A DNA stretch of 15,089 nt from an uncultured Bacteroidales bacterium (GTDB taxonomy: Bacteria > Bacteroidota > Bacteroidia > Bacteroidales > F082): assembly GCA_937902805.1 (NCBI GenBank), contig CALEMB010000124.1:1-15089 (forward strand), read 5' to 3'. The position numbers were made by a program, and so were the translations under genes. The notes beneath the pieces were generated by a model, which saw only the letters and a program-made list of their open reading frames with translations, made no database searches and was not told the DNA's origin. Shown here piece after piece: positions 1-7,362 of this stretch. How positions within the stretch are numbered: position 1 is the first letter of the stretch; every line of letters starts with the position of its first letter.

Positions 1-89
1 TCGGAATGCTCGCCGTTGAATTCAATCTCTTTTTCACAAGAGACCATCAAAGTGGCCACTAATATCATTGCTAATGCCTTTACCGTCAT
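1..89 (-). CDS. Lipoprotein N-terminus, probable DUF4249 family (partial)
   Basis: Read on the minus strand from the ATG at 87-89, this encodes 29 residues before leaving the window. They begin MTVKALAMILVATLMVSC, a lipoprotein signal peptide with lipobox LMVSC, followed by EKEIEFNGEHS. A lipid-anchored Cys followed by EKEI and a Phe/Asn stretch is the usual opening of DUF4249 proteins. These are commonly encoded just downstream of TonB-dependent receptors of the type found at 217-2637, so both the start and the position fit. The frame is open further upstream to another ATG at 195-197, which would add 36 residues read through an intergenic repeat (including VIAGLTRNL). I prefer the start at 89 because it gives a normal short signal peptide. 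The body of the protein is outside the window, so the family call is an inference from the N-terminus and the neighbour. Confidence 0.62.
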   Translation of the reverse strand, partial: MTVKALAMILVATLMVSCEKEIEFNGEHS

Positions 90-170
90 GGCGGAGGAAC
101 ATCCGCCATCTCCTAAGCGCAAAGAAAATCTCTTTTTGATTTGGAGATTGCGGGTCAAGCCTGCAATGAC
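90..170. repeat. Intergenic repeat with two hairpins, translated in frame as VIAGLTRN
   Basis: This stretch lies between the receptor stop and the lipoprotein start. It contains a perfect 6-base inverted repeat (ggcgga at 90-95, tccgcc at 102-107) and an 8-base one with a single mismatch (attgcggg at 147-154, cctgcaat at 160-167, loop tcaag). A third pair, aatctc/gagatt, sits at 127-132 and 144-149. On the minus strand one frame reads VIAGLTRN, a peptide I associate with a short repeat common in Bacteroidales and other metagenomic genomes. The frame is open on both sides and in phase with the lipoprotein. The exact repeat ends cannot be fixed from one copy. Confidence 0.6.
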
Positions 171-216
171 AGTTTGATGTTGAGTTTTGTATTTCATAGT
201 TTAGTAGGGCTATTTA

Positions 217-2637
217 TCAGAATTTAAAACTATAACTCACTGAAGGAATAATCGGGAAAAGGCTCGCCTGCATCAGGAGTTTCTTTTCTGTTTGGGTGGC
301 TTCATCCCAACTGTAATCCGTATAGACGATAAACGGGTTGTTGTGGTTGTACACGTTGTAGACACTGATATTCCAAGTGCGTACACCGTGTTTCTTCTGT
401 TTGTGGAAGTTTACACTCAAGTCGAGGCGGTGGTAATTGCCCATGCGGAAGTTGTTGCGTTCCAATGCGTTGATGGTGGGGATGTAGCCCCATTCATTCA
501 TCATGCCATCGTAGATCTGTGTTCCCAACGTACCACAGTTGCCGCTACTAAAGACCCATGTACCGCTGAGGTCGAAGCGTTCGCTGAACTTATGCTGCAC
601 TGTGATGCTGATGTCGTGTCGACGGTCGTATTTGGCGGGAAACACCTTGCCGCCGTTGATTTCCATGCCTTCGCGGTCGAACTGACGCTTGGAATGCGCC
701 CAAGTGTAGCCTATCCAACCTGTCGTTTTTCCGAAACTGCGTTGTACGAGGAACTCTATACCGTAAGCCCAGCCTTTACCGAGACACACCTTGTTTTCCC
801 AGGTCTCGCTGGAGCCAAAGAACGAAGCACCGTCCTTGTATTCCAAGAGGTTGTCCATAATCTTGTAGTAACCCTCAACGGAGATGTCGAATAGACGTGG
901 CAATTCATAAAAGGCTCCTAACGACCATTGATGGGCGTTCATCGGGAGGATTTTCGCCGTGACAGGCACCCAAAGGTCAGTGGGCAAACTGAGGCTACTG
1001 TTGGACAGCAGGTGGACATATTGCGTCATGTAGGCGTAGCCCGCCTTAAGCGAGAGGTTGGAGGCCAGCATCACGCTGGCACTGAGACGCGGCTGAACGC
1101 TTTGGTAAGTCTTGCCCTCAACGGTAAAGGTGGAGTAATGCAAACCTGCATTCACGCGGAAGATGTCGCCAAAAGTCATGTTGTCCTCGGCATAAAGGGC
1201 GGTCTCATGGGCGTAGACATTCGACAAACCGATCAAGGTATCGATTTCGACTTCATTTCCAGCAATCATCTTCGCCGACTGCACCTCGGGGCGAAACATG
1301 TGATAAGTGTAGTTGCCTCCGAAGCGGATCTCATGGTTGGGAAGAGGTGTATAGTCGAAGTCGACTTTGGCGGTGATGTCATTGATGCCCGACTTGTAGG
1401 CCATATTGAACTCGTCTTTAACGTTGAGCGTCTGGCCTTCGTGATGGTAGATCGTCTCTTCGCTCATATCCATACCCAGATGATGGCGGTATTGTGTATA
1501 GTTGACCGAGGCATCCATAAAGAGCTTTTGCGACATCACGTGGTTCCAGCGCAACGAGGCCACCTTGTTGCCCCAACGCCACTTTATCCCCATGTTGTCA
1601 TTGTATTGCGTATCGTCCACCTCATAGTCCTTGTATCGCACCCCGAAATTAATGGCATCGTCGCCCGTATAGAAACTCAGATAAAGCCTGTCCTTGTCGG
1701 AAATCTTCCAGTTCAGCTTGGCGTTAAAGTCGTAGAAGTTATACCCTGCGTTCAGTTTGTTCATGTTGGGGTCCTGTCGGCTCGCTATCCACAAGGCAGG
1801 TTTGATGAGCAAGTCACCGTAAGTGCGGCGGAACGAGAGGTTGAACGAGAGCTTGTCTTTCACGATAGGCCCTTCAAAGTTGAGTTTCGACGAAATCAAG
1901 CCGATGCTCACATTGCCATGGTATTTCTGCATGTCGCCTTCCTTCATGCGGATGTCGACCACCGAGGACAGACGGCCTCCAAAATGCGCCGGAAAACTGC
2001 CTTTGTATAAGGTGACGTTTTTCAAGGCGTCGGGGTTGAAGACGGAGAAGAAGCCCAGTGCGTGGTTGACGTTATAGACTGGCACGCCGTCCAAGAGCAG
2101 CAGGTTCTCATCGGGACCTCCACCACGCACATACATGCCCGCCGAGCCTTCCGAGCCATTCTGCACGCCAGGCAACAGTTGTATAGCCTTCAGCACGTCG
2201 GCTTCGCCAAACAACGTCGGGATGGACTTGATTTGCTGCACAGGCAGCTCCACCACACTCATCTGCGGGCTGCGGGCACTCACCGTGGCACGGGTGGCTT
2301 CCACCACCACTTCATCCAAGGTTGTGTTGGTCTCCAATAAAAAGTTGATACTTAGGTTTTCCTTTAGGTCTATGGCCTTGTTTTGTTGGGTGTAGCCCAC
2401 ATACGACACTTGCAGGTCCACCCCACCTTGGTCGAGGGTAAGTGTATAAAAGCCATAATTGTTTGTTGCACAGCCTTTTCCAGATTTTTTATCAAAAATG
2501 GTCGCCCCAATAAGGGTCTCCTTGCTGGCGGCATCCATCACATAACCGCTGATGGTGTGTTTCTGCGCCAAACCTGGCAGATAAGCTAGTGCCAAACCGA
2601 TGACAATCAGCCATCGGCTGAAAAAAACATGTTTCAT
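217..2637 (-). CDS. TonB-dependent receptor with carboxypeptidase-like regulatory domain
   Basis: This is an 806-residue outer-membrane transporter that would import an unknown ligand using TonB/ExbBD energy. Residues 1-25 are a signal peptide ending GLAQ. Residues about 27-100 form the carboxypeptidase D regulatory-like fold (ISGYVMDAASKETLIGATI, then GFYTL and VSYVGY). Residues about 108-235 are the plug, with VYVRGGGPDENLLLLDG-like signature text (MYVRGGGPDENLLLLDGVP at 168-186) and SFPAHFGGRLSSVVDIR at 214-230. The rest is the beta barrel, ending in the outer-membrane signature SVSYSFKF with a terminal Phe. The length is normal for the family and there is no break. It lies 42 bases downstream of the S41 gene and upstream of a DUF4249-like lipoprotein, so it is probably co-transcribed with both. 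The absence of a SusD partner argues against a classical SusCD pair. The substrate cannot be read from sequence. Confidence 0.93.
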   Translation of the reverse strand: MKHVFFSRWLIVIGLALAYLPGLAQKHTISGYVMDAASKETLIGATIFDKKSGKGCATNNYGFYTLTLDQGGVDLQVSYVGYTQQNKAIDLKENLSINFLLETNTTLDEVVVEATRATVSARSPQMSVVELPVQQIKSIPTLFGEADVLKAIQLLPGVQNGSEGSAGMYVRGGGPDENLLLLDGVPVYNVNHALGFFSVFNPDALKNVTLYKGSFPAHFGGRLSSVVDIRMKEGDMQKYHGNVSIGLISSKLNFEGPIVKDKLSFNLSFRRTYGDLLIKPALWIASRQDPNMNKLNAGYNFYDFNAKLNWKISDKDRLYLSFYTGDDAINFGVRYKDYEVDDTQYNDNMGIKWRWGNKVASLRWNHVMSQKLFMDASVNYTQYRHHLGMDMSEETIYHHEGQTLNVKDEFNMAYKSGINDITAKVDFDYTPLPNHEIRFGGNYTYHMFRPEVQSAKMIAGNEVEIDTLIGLSNVYAHETALYAEDNMTFGDIFRVNAGLHYSTFTVEGKTYQSVQPRLSASVMLASNLSLKAGYAYMTQYVHLLSNSSLSLPTDLWVPVTAKILPMNAHQWSLGAFYELPRLFDISVEGYYKIMDNLLEYKDGASFFGSSETWENKVCLGKGWAYGIEFLVQRSFGKTTGWIGYTWAHSKRQFDREGMEINGGKVFPAKYDRRHDISITVQHKFSERFDLSGTWVFSSGNCGTLGTQIYDGMMNEWGYIPTINALERNNFRMGNYHRLDLSVNFHKQKKHGVRTWNISVYNVYNHNNPFIVYTDYSWDEATQTEKKLLMQASLFPIIPSVSYSFKF

Positions 2638-2679
2638 TCCAATTTGATTTATTGACGTTTTAACGAAGGTGATTCCGTT

Positions 2680-3720
2680 TTATTGCATAATCCAATCCGC
2701 AGCGGCCTCAATCACGTTGTCAATGCCCTGGGCGGTACAGGCAGGGTCAAGAATGACGCGTTCTTGGGGCGGAACGCCATTTTCATAGTTGCCTCCATCA
2801 AGGGCGATGGTACGCGTGATGCTAAAACGATAAGTCCAACCGTTGGGCAGGGTACCACCATTAGGCAAACCAAGACCGCCGCCGGTGTAGTCTCCAAACA
2901 ACTTGATGTTGTCGTAACCTTGGGTGCAAATCGCAAAGAACGAGGTCGCACTGTAGGAGCCACGGTCGATGAGCACGGCTACGGGTTTGGTATAAGCCGG
3001 TTCTGTGAAAACGTCGGTGTAGTCAATACTGTCAGCATGGACAGTAGTAAGTTCCGTGAAGGCATCATGCTCAGGTCCCGCCTTGATTTGGGTATGGTAA
3101 AGCGGCTGTCCGTGATTGTCGAAGATGGAAAGCAGCGTACTGATGTTGGCAACATTGCCTCCACCATTCTGGCGCAGGTCGAGGATCAAGCCTTTGCAGT
3201 CCTGATAGTAGTCGAGAAGATTTGACAGGTTATCTGTGGTAATGTCGTCCATGAATGAAGCATAGCGAATATAGGCCACCTTGCCGTCACGAATGGCATT
3301 GTGGGTAAAGCCACCAATAGTGTGATAGTTGACAGTCAAGTAGTTGAGAACCACAACCTCAGTATTGATGTTTCTGTTGGCATACATCCTATAATAAACT
3401 GAGTCATTATGAGACACATCAAATTTGGAGATTAAGTTGGTGTGTCCGTCTTGCAAGGTGTTAAGCATGGCAGCACACACTTGGAAGAGGCTGTCAACAT
3501 GCATGTCATCTTCAGACACCTTCGGACGATAAACTTCATAAACCGAGTCCCAATCCACACCTTTCACGTCAAAGAAAGCATATTGCTGGTCGACCTTATT
3601 CCATAAGTAATCAAAAACGTTAACTGGGTCAAGAGACTCGTCGTCTTCCATGAAAACACGTTCACACGACGTCGTTGCGACGCCCATTATTATAAAGAAT
3701 ATAATATGTAGTTTTTTCAT
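2680..3720 (-). CDS. S41-family (tail-specific protease-like) lipoprotein
   Basis: This is a 346-residue putative serine peptidase anchored in the envelope. It opens MKKLHIIFFIIMGVATTSC, a lipoprotein signal with Cys19 as the lipidated residue. An N-terminal helical region (about 30-90) leads to DGHTNL at 91-96, a conserved S41 motif. The core contains VAYIRYASF (148-156), LILDLRQNGGG (178-188) and GSYSATSF (254-261). Ser257 is the likely nucleophile, followed by GDYTGGGLGLPNGG at 276-289. The glycine-rich text after the serine resembles tricorn/IRBP-like S41 members rather than CtpA, which has a lysine there. I see no PDZ domain. The ATG at 3718-3720 is chosen because it directly precedes the signal peptide. 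An upstream TTG at 3730-3732 overlaps the previous stop and would add four residues. The gene follows the SGNH gene by 8 bases and precedes the receptor by 42, which implies one operon. Confidence 0.88.
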   Translation of the reverse strand: MKKLHIIFFIIMGVATTSCERVFMEDDESLDPVNVFDYLWNKVDQQYAFFDVKGVDWDSVYEVYRPKVSEDDMHVDSLFQVCAAMLNTLQDGHTNLISKFDVSHNDSVYYRMYANRNINTEVVVLNYLTVNYHTIGGFTHNAIRDGKVAYIRYASFMDDITTDNLSNLLDYYQDCKGLILDLRQNGGGNVANISTLLSIFDNHGQPLYHTQIKAGPEHDAFTELTTVHADSIDYTDVFTEPAYTKPVAVLIDRGSYSATSFFAICTQGYDNIKLFGDYTGGGLGLPNGGTLPNGWTYRFSITRTIALDGGNYENGVPPQERVILDPACTAQGIDNVIEAAADWIMQ

Positions 3721-3728
3721 GGCCGTAA

Positions 3729-5132
3729 TCAATTGAGGTTAAACATAAAGTTAAGGTTGATAGAATGGATGGCATTGTCGTAACGATAAATGCCTTTATG
3801 GCGTGTCGTAAGATAATCCCAACGGTAATTAATGCCGATACGATTGCCATTCAACAGATTGAAATAAAAGCCAATGTCAGTGGTGACACCCGAAAACCAC
3901 TTGAAGAAAGTTTCATAATCCTGAAGTATAGTATTGGCAATGTTGATGTTACTCGTATAGTTGTCCATATAAGCGAAACCCGGTCTGGTGACCACGCCCA
4001 CAAGAGGCAGGCTCAGCTTGCCGTATACCGATAGGAGGTTGTGAGAACCGCCGCGAATAAAAGCAAAATCATACTGCATCATCCCTTCGGTACAGAGGTT
4101 TTGAAAAATAGAGACACCTGTAGAGGCGTTCATCAATGATGAAATTGACTTAATATCGGAGAAGGTCTGCACCCCGGCACCTGCCCAGAGGTGGAAACGG
4201 TTACGTTTACCATCGTAGAAGCGGTATAGGAACTCCGTGCGGTTGTCAATGTCAATGGCGTAGCCCTCACTAAACAAGCAGCCGAGTAACGAGTTCTCAG
4301 TCTGAATATGGCAACGACGCCATTCAATTGTAGCCCCAAAACGAAAGACGCCTCCCAAACCGACATATTTGTAAGGAACGGTACCGTTGTCATAAGTGTT
4401 GGATTCGCTCAATCCCGCGCCCATGTTGATCCAAATCGGCACCTTGCTCTTGCGGACGGGCTGAGGCAGTCGGCCGATTTCGTCTTCAACGATGTCTTTC
4501 CACAACAGATAACCGTCAGCATTGAGATGCAGGCCATCATTAGAATATTTGGGATTCATCTTGCCTTCATCATTGGCAAAACGGCTATAGAGGTCGAGGT
4601 ATTCAACGTCTTCCTCGTCAGCCATCGTTTTCAGCATCCCATTAATGACAGCCACGTCGGCATAGCGCTTGGTGTGGCCCGTGAAGAGGCCGTAGCAGTC
4701 GTTGGTGGGCAGAATGCTCTGCACAATAATCTTGGTGCGTGGCGACTCCTGTTTGATGCGTTGCACGATTTCACGCACGTTGAGGGCGATGGTATCATTG
4801 CTATAGCCGTGGTTCATGTCGTTAGTGCCAATCATGAGAAAGACCATGGCGGGCTTACCTTTGGTGATGGTCTCAAGACGGTTGAGCACGCCCAGCGTGA
4901 TGTCGCCGCTGATGCCACGATTCTTGCAATTGGAGTTTTGGAACAGCTCAAACCACTCTCCGCCGTCGGTGATGCTGTTGCCGAGGAAGATGATGTCTTT
5001 CTCCGAGGTTGGCATGGCCTCGAAGAGCAGTTCGCGTTGGTCGTAGTAGGTGCCGTATTTGCCCGTAATCTGGGCAAAGGCTTGTGTTGCCATCAGGAGG
5101 ATGGCGGCCACGAGAATGTGTTTGTTTTTCAT
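3729..5132 (-). CDS. Secreted SGNH/GDSL hydrolase fused to a C-terminal beta-barrel-like domain
   Basis: This 467-residue protein has a signal peptide (1-20, ending AFA before Gln). Residues about 45-225 are an SGNH hydrolase of the lysophospholipase/acetylesterase type. Block I is FLGNSITDGG with Ser53, block II is NRGISGD at 71-77, block III is IGTNDM with Asn104, and block V is NDGLHLN with Asp199 and His202. All the catalytic residues are present, so it is probably an active esterase or deacetylase. Residues about 232-467 do not belong to that fold. They are rich in alternating aromatic and polar strands (for example GVFRFGATIEW, NRFHLWAGAGV, RIGINYRWDY) and end HSINLNFMFNLN, which suggests a small outer-membrane barrel. 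The start at 5130-5132 is chosen over the longer open frame because the signal peptide begins there and a TAnnTTTG promoter box lies just upstream inside the longer frame. It is the first gene of the minus-strand cluster. The substrate is unknown. Confidence 0.87.
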   Translation of the reverse strand: MKNKHILVAAILLMATQAFAQITGKYGTYYDQRELLFEAMPTSEKDIIFLGNSITDGGEWFELFQNSNCKNRGISGDITLGVLNRLETITKGKPAMVFLMIGTNDMNHGYSNDTIALNVREIVQRIKQESPRTKIIVQSILPTNDCYGLFTGHTKRYADVAVINGMLKTMADEEDVEYLDLYSRFANDEGKMNPKYSNDGLHLNADGYLLWKDIVEDEIGRLPQPVRKSKVPIWINMGAGLSESNTYDNGTVPYKYVGLGGVFRFGATIEWRRCHIQTENSLLGCLFSEGYAIDIDNRTEFLYRFYDGKRNRFHLWAGAGVQTFSDIKSISSLMNASTGVSIFQNLCTEGMMQYDFAFIRGGSHNLLSVYGKLSLPLVGVVTRPGFAYMDNYTSNINIANTILQDYETFFKWFSGVTTDIGFYFNLLNGNRIGINYRWDYLTTRHKGIYRYDNAIHSINLNFMFNLN

Positions 5133-5163
5133 TTTTAGTACTTTGTTCGTTGATTTCGGGCGG

Positions 5164-5171
5164 CAAAGATA
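5164..5171 (-). promoter_or_regulatory. Bacteroidota -7 promoter box for the SGNH hydrolase gene
   Basis: On the minus strand this reads TATCTTTG, an exact match to the Bacteroidota primary sigma factor -7 consensus TAnnTTTG, 31 bases upstream of the ATG at 5132. I see no convincing TTTG -33 box at the usual 19-21 base spacing. It supports starting the gene at 5132, because the longer reading would begin upstream of this box. Confidence 0.5.
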
Positions 5172-5192
5172 CGGCATTTCAACAAATATCCT

Positions 5193-5200
5193 TATTTTTG
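5193..5200 (+). promoter_or_regulatory. Bacteroidota -7 promoter box for metG
   Basis: TATTTTTG matches TAnnTTTG and lies 25 bases upstream of the metG ATG, leaving a short A/T-rich leader with no Shine-Dalgarno, as is usual in this phylum. The surrounding string cttatttttgcacc recurs exactly at 11656-11669 upstream of the beta-helix gene. No clear -33 TTTG is visible. Confidence 0.5.
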
Positions 5201-5225
5201 CACCCGTTTTTAAAAATTAACATCT

Positions 5226-7307
5226 ATGGAATCAACGAACAAACACTGCTCATTTCGTGACAACAGATTCAAGCGTTACACGGTAACCACGGCCTTGCCT
5301 TATGCTAACGGCCCCGTCCACATCGGTCACCTTGCCGGCGTCTACATCCCCGCCGACACTTATGTCCGCTATCTACGAATGTGCGGTAAAGATGTGTTGT
5401 TTGTCGGTGGTTCCGACGAGCACGGCGTGCCGATTACCATCAAAGCCGAAAAGGAAGGCTGCACGCCACAAGACATCGTGGACCGCTACCATGCCATCAT
5501 CAAGAAGTCGTTCGAGGAGTTGGGCATCAGCTATGACATCTACTCACGCACCTCTTCAAAGATGCACCGTGCCACGGCCCAAGAGTTCTTCAAGAAACTC
5601 TATGACGAAGGGAAGTTCATCGAGAAGGAGACCGAGCAATACTTCGACCCCGAACGTCAGAAGTTCCTTTCCGACAGATATATCGTCGGTACATGCCCGA
5701 AATGTGGTGCTGAAGGCGCCTACGGCGACCAATGCGAGAAATGCGGCTCTTCTTTGAGCCCCGACGAACTCATCAACCCGCATTCGCAACTCAGCGGCGC
5801 GGCTTTGGTGAAGAAGCCGACCAAGCACTGGTATCTGCCTCTCGACCAATATGAACCTTGGCTTCGCGAGTGGATTCTCGAGGGTCACAAGGAATGGAAA
5901 TCCAACGTCTATGGTCAGGTGAAAAGCTGGCTCGATGGTGGCTTGCAACCCCGCGCCGTCACCCGCGACCTCGACTGGGGCGTGCCCGTCCCGCTTGAAG
6001 GTGCCGACGGCAAGGTGCTGTATGTGTGGTTCGACGCACCCATTGGCTACATCTCCAACACCAAGGAAATCTGCGAACAACGTGGCGAAGACTGGGAGAA
6101 GTGGTGGAAAGACTCCGAGACCAAGCTGGTACATTTCATCGGCAAGGACAACATCGTGTTCCACTGCATCATCTTCCCCTGCATGATGAAAGCCTATGGC
6201 GACTATATCATGCCCGAAAACGTGCCCGCCAATGAGTTCCTCAACCTCGAAAACGACAAGATTTCGACCTCGCGCAACTGGGCCGTGTGGCTCCACGAAT
6301 ACCTCGAAGAGTTCCCTGGCAAACAAGACGTGCTGCGTTATGTGCTCACCGCCAACGCGCCCGAGACCAAGGACAACAACTTCACTTGGAAGGACTACCA
6401 AGACCGCAACAACAACGAGCTGTTAGCCATCTTCGGCAATTTCGTCAACCGCACTTTGGTCCTGACGCACAAATATTATAATGGTGTTGTGCCTGCCATG
6501 CACGACCTCACCGAAGGCGACCTGGCCACCATTGCCGAGATGAACGGCTATCCCGATAAAATCGGCTACCTATTACAAGACTTCAAGTTCCGCGAGGCCC
6601 TCTCCGAGTTGATGAACTTGGCCCGCCTCGGCAATAAATACCTCACCGACAACGAGCCTTGGAAGCAGATCAAGACTGATCCTGAGCGCGTGAAAACCGT
6701 GATGGCCGTGTCGTTGCAGATTGTGGCCCACCTCGCCATCTTGAGCGAGCCTTTCCTGCCTTTTAGTGCAAAGAAGCTGCAAAAGATGATTAACGTGAAG
6801 TTCGATATTTGGGACGATGCCGAAAACACCGTTCTGCTCACCGAAGAGCACGTCATCGGTCAGCCAGAGCTGCTGTTTGAGAAGATCGAAGACAGCGTAG
6901 TCGAGGCTCAGCTGCAGAAGTTGGAAGAAACCAAAAAAGCCAACCAGATGAACGCCTGGAAGCCCGCTGAGGTGAAGCCTGTCGTCAGCTTCGACGATTA
7001 CATGAAGGTTGACATCCGCGTGGGTACCATCCTCGAGTGCCAGAAGGTACCGAAGGCCGACAAGCTGCTACAGTTCCTTATCGACGACGGCATGAACAAG
7101 CGCACTATCGTCAGTGGCATCGCCAAATATTATACCGAGCCTGAGAAGCTGGTGGGCAAGCAGGTGTGCTTCATCGCCAACTTCGAGCCACGCAAGCTTA
7201 AGGGTGTGGTCAGCGAGGGCATGATCCTCTCCGCTGAGGATAAGGACGGTCGCCTCGTGCTGCTGACCCCGAGCGACTTGGTCACGGCGGGATGCTCTGT
7301 GGGATAA
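5226..7307 (+). CDS. metG: Methionyl-tRNA synthetase with C-terminal tRNA-binding domain
   Basis: This 693-residue cytoplasmic enzyme charges tRNA-Met and initiator tRNA with methionine using ATP. The Rossmann catalytic domain carries ALPYANGPVHIGH (23-35), which contains the HIGH signature, and GGSDEHG at 61-67. A zinc-binding insert has Cys157, Cys160, Cys170 and Cys173 in CPKC/CEKC pairs. The second class I signature is KISTSR (345-350) in place of E. coli KMSKS, a known variant. The anticodon-binding helical domain follows. Residues about 590-693 form the Trbp111/EMAP-type tRNA-binding OB fold (FDDYMKVDIRVGTILECQKV, then VSGIAKYY, ANFEPRKLKGV and SEGMIL), which usually makes the enzyme dimeric. 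The length is normal. About 15 residues precede the conserved FKRYTVTTALPYANG region, slightly more than many relatives have, and no other ATG is available. The gene is divergent from the envelope cluster and heads a plus-strand run of translation genes. Confidence 0.97.
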   Translation: MESTNKHCSFRDNRFKRYTVTTALPYANGPVHIGHLAGVYIPADTYVRYLRMCGKDVLFVGGSDEHGVPITIKAEKEGCTPQDIVDRYHAIIKKSFEELGISYDIYSRTSSKMHRATAQEFFKKLYDEGKFIEKETEQYFDPERQKFLSDRYIVGTCPKCGAEGAYGDQCEKCGSSLSPDELINPHSQLSGAALVKKPTKHWYLPLDQYEPWLREWILEGHKEWKSNVYGQVKSWLDGGLQPRAVTRDLDWGVPVPLEGADGKVLYVWFDAPIGYISNTKEICEQRGEDWEKWWKDSETKLVHFIGKDNIVFHCIIFPCMMKAYGDYIMPENVPANEFLNLENDKISTSRNWAVWLHEYLEEFPGKQDVLRYVLTANAPETKDNNFTWKDYQDRNNNELLAIFGNFVNRTLVLTHKYYNGVVPAMHDLTEGDLATIAEMNGYPDKIGYLLQDFKFREALSELMNLARLGNKYLTDNEPWKQIKTDPERVKTVMAVSLQIVAHLAILSEPFLPFSAKKLQKMINVKFDIWDDAENTVLLTEEHVIGQPELLFEKIEDSVVEAQLQKLEETKKANQMNAWKPAEVKPVVSFDDYMKVDIRVGTILECQKVPKADKLLQFLIDDGMNKRTIVSGIAKYYTEPEKLVGKQVCFIANFEPRKLKGVVSEGMILSAEDKDGRLVLLTPSDLVTAGCSVG

Positions 7308-7314
7308 TTTCGGG

Positions 7315-7343
7315 TGTAGGGCTGCCATAATGACAGCCCTACA
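7315..7343. repeat. GTAGGGCTG palindrome after metG, possible terminator
   Basis: Perfect 10-base arms, tgtagggctg (7315-7324) and cagccctaca (7334-7343), flank a 9-base loop, 7 bases after the metG stop. It could stop transcription or protect the metG mRNA 3' end. No T-run follows, so a classical intrinsic terminator is not shown. A longer-looped relative at 13273-13324 has the same arms, so this is better seen as a member of a repeat family. Confidence 0.65.
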
Positions 7344-7362
7344 TTCTTGAAAAATACAAACT

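Noticed and set aside
928..2010. A 360-codon plus-strand open frame across the receptor gene
   Set aside because: It lies wholly antisense to a well-supported TonB-dependent receptor, shows no domain, signal peptide or promoter, and its composition is that expected of the complement of a coding frame.
217..2637. A SusC/SusD-type glycan uptake pair
   Set aside because: The receptor is shorter than typical SusC and no SusD gene adjoins it; the neighbouring lipoprotein start looks like DUF4249 instead.
3730..3732. A TTG start for the S41 gene overlapping the previous stop
   Set aside because: The ATG four codons later directly begins a good lipoprotein signal peptide, and the TTG would put extra residues ahead of it.
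4308..5138. A 276-codon plus-strand open frame opposite the SGNH hydrolase
   Set aside because: The opposite strand carries the complete SGNH catalytic motifs; this frame has no recognisable features.
5133..5177. A longer SGNH protein starting at 5177
   Set aside because: The extra residues precede a complete signal peptide and would contain the promoter box at 5164-5171.
5556..6401. A 281-codon minus-strand open frame within metG
   Set aside because: It is antisense to conserved MetG sequence, including the zinc-binding cysteines, and has no motif of its own.
7315..7343. A classical intrinsic terminator after metG
   Set aside because: The stem is strong, but the bases after it (ttcttgaaaa) are not a T-run, so only a possible terminator can be claimed and it is listed as a palindromic repeat.
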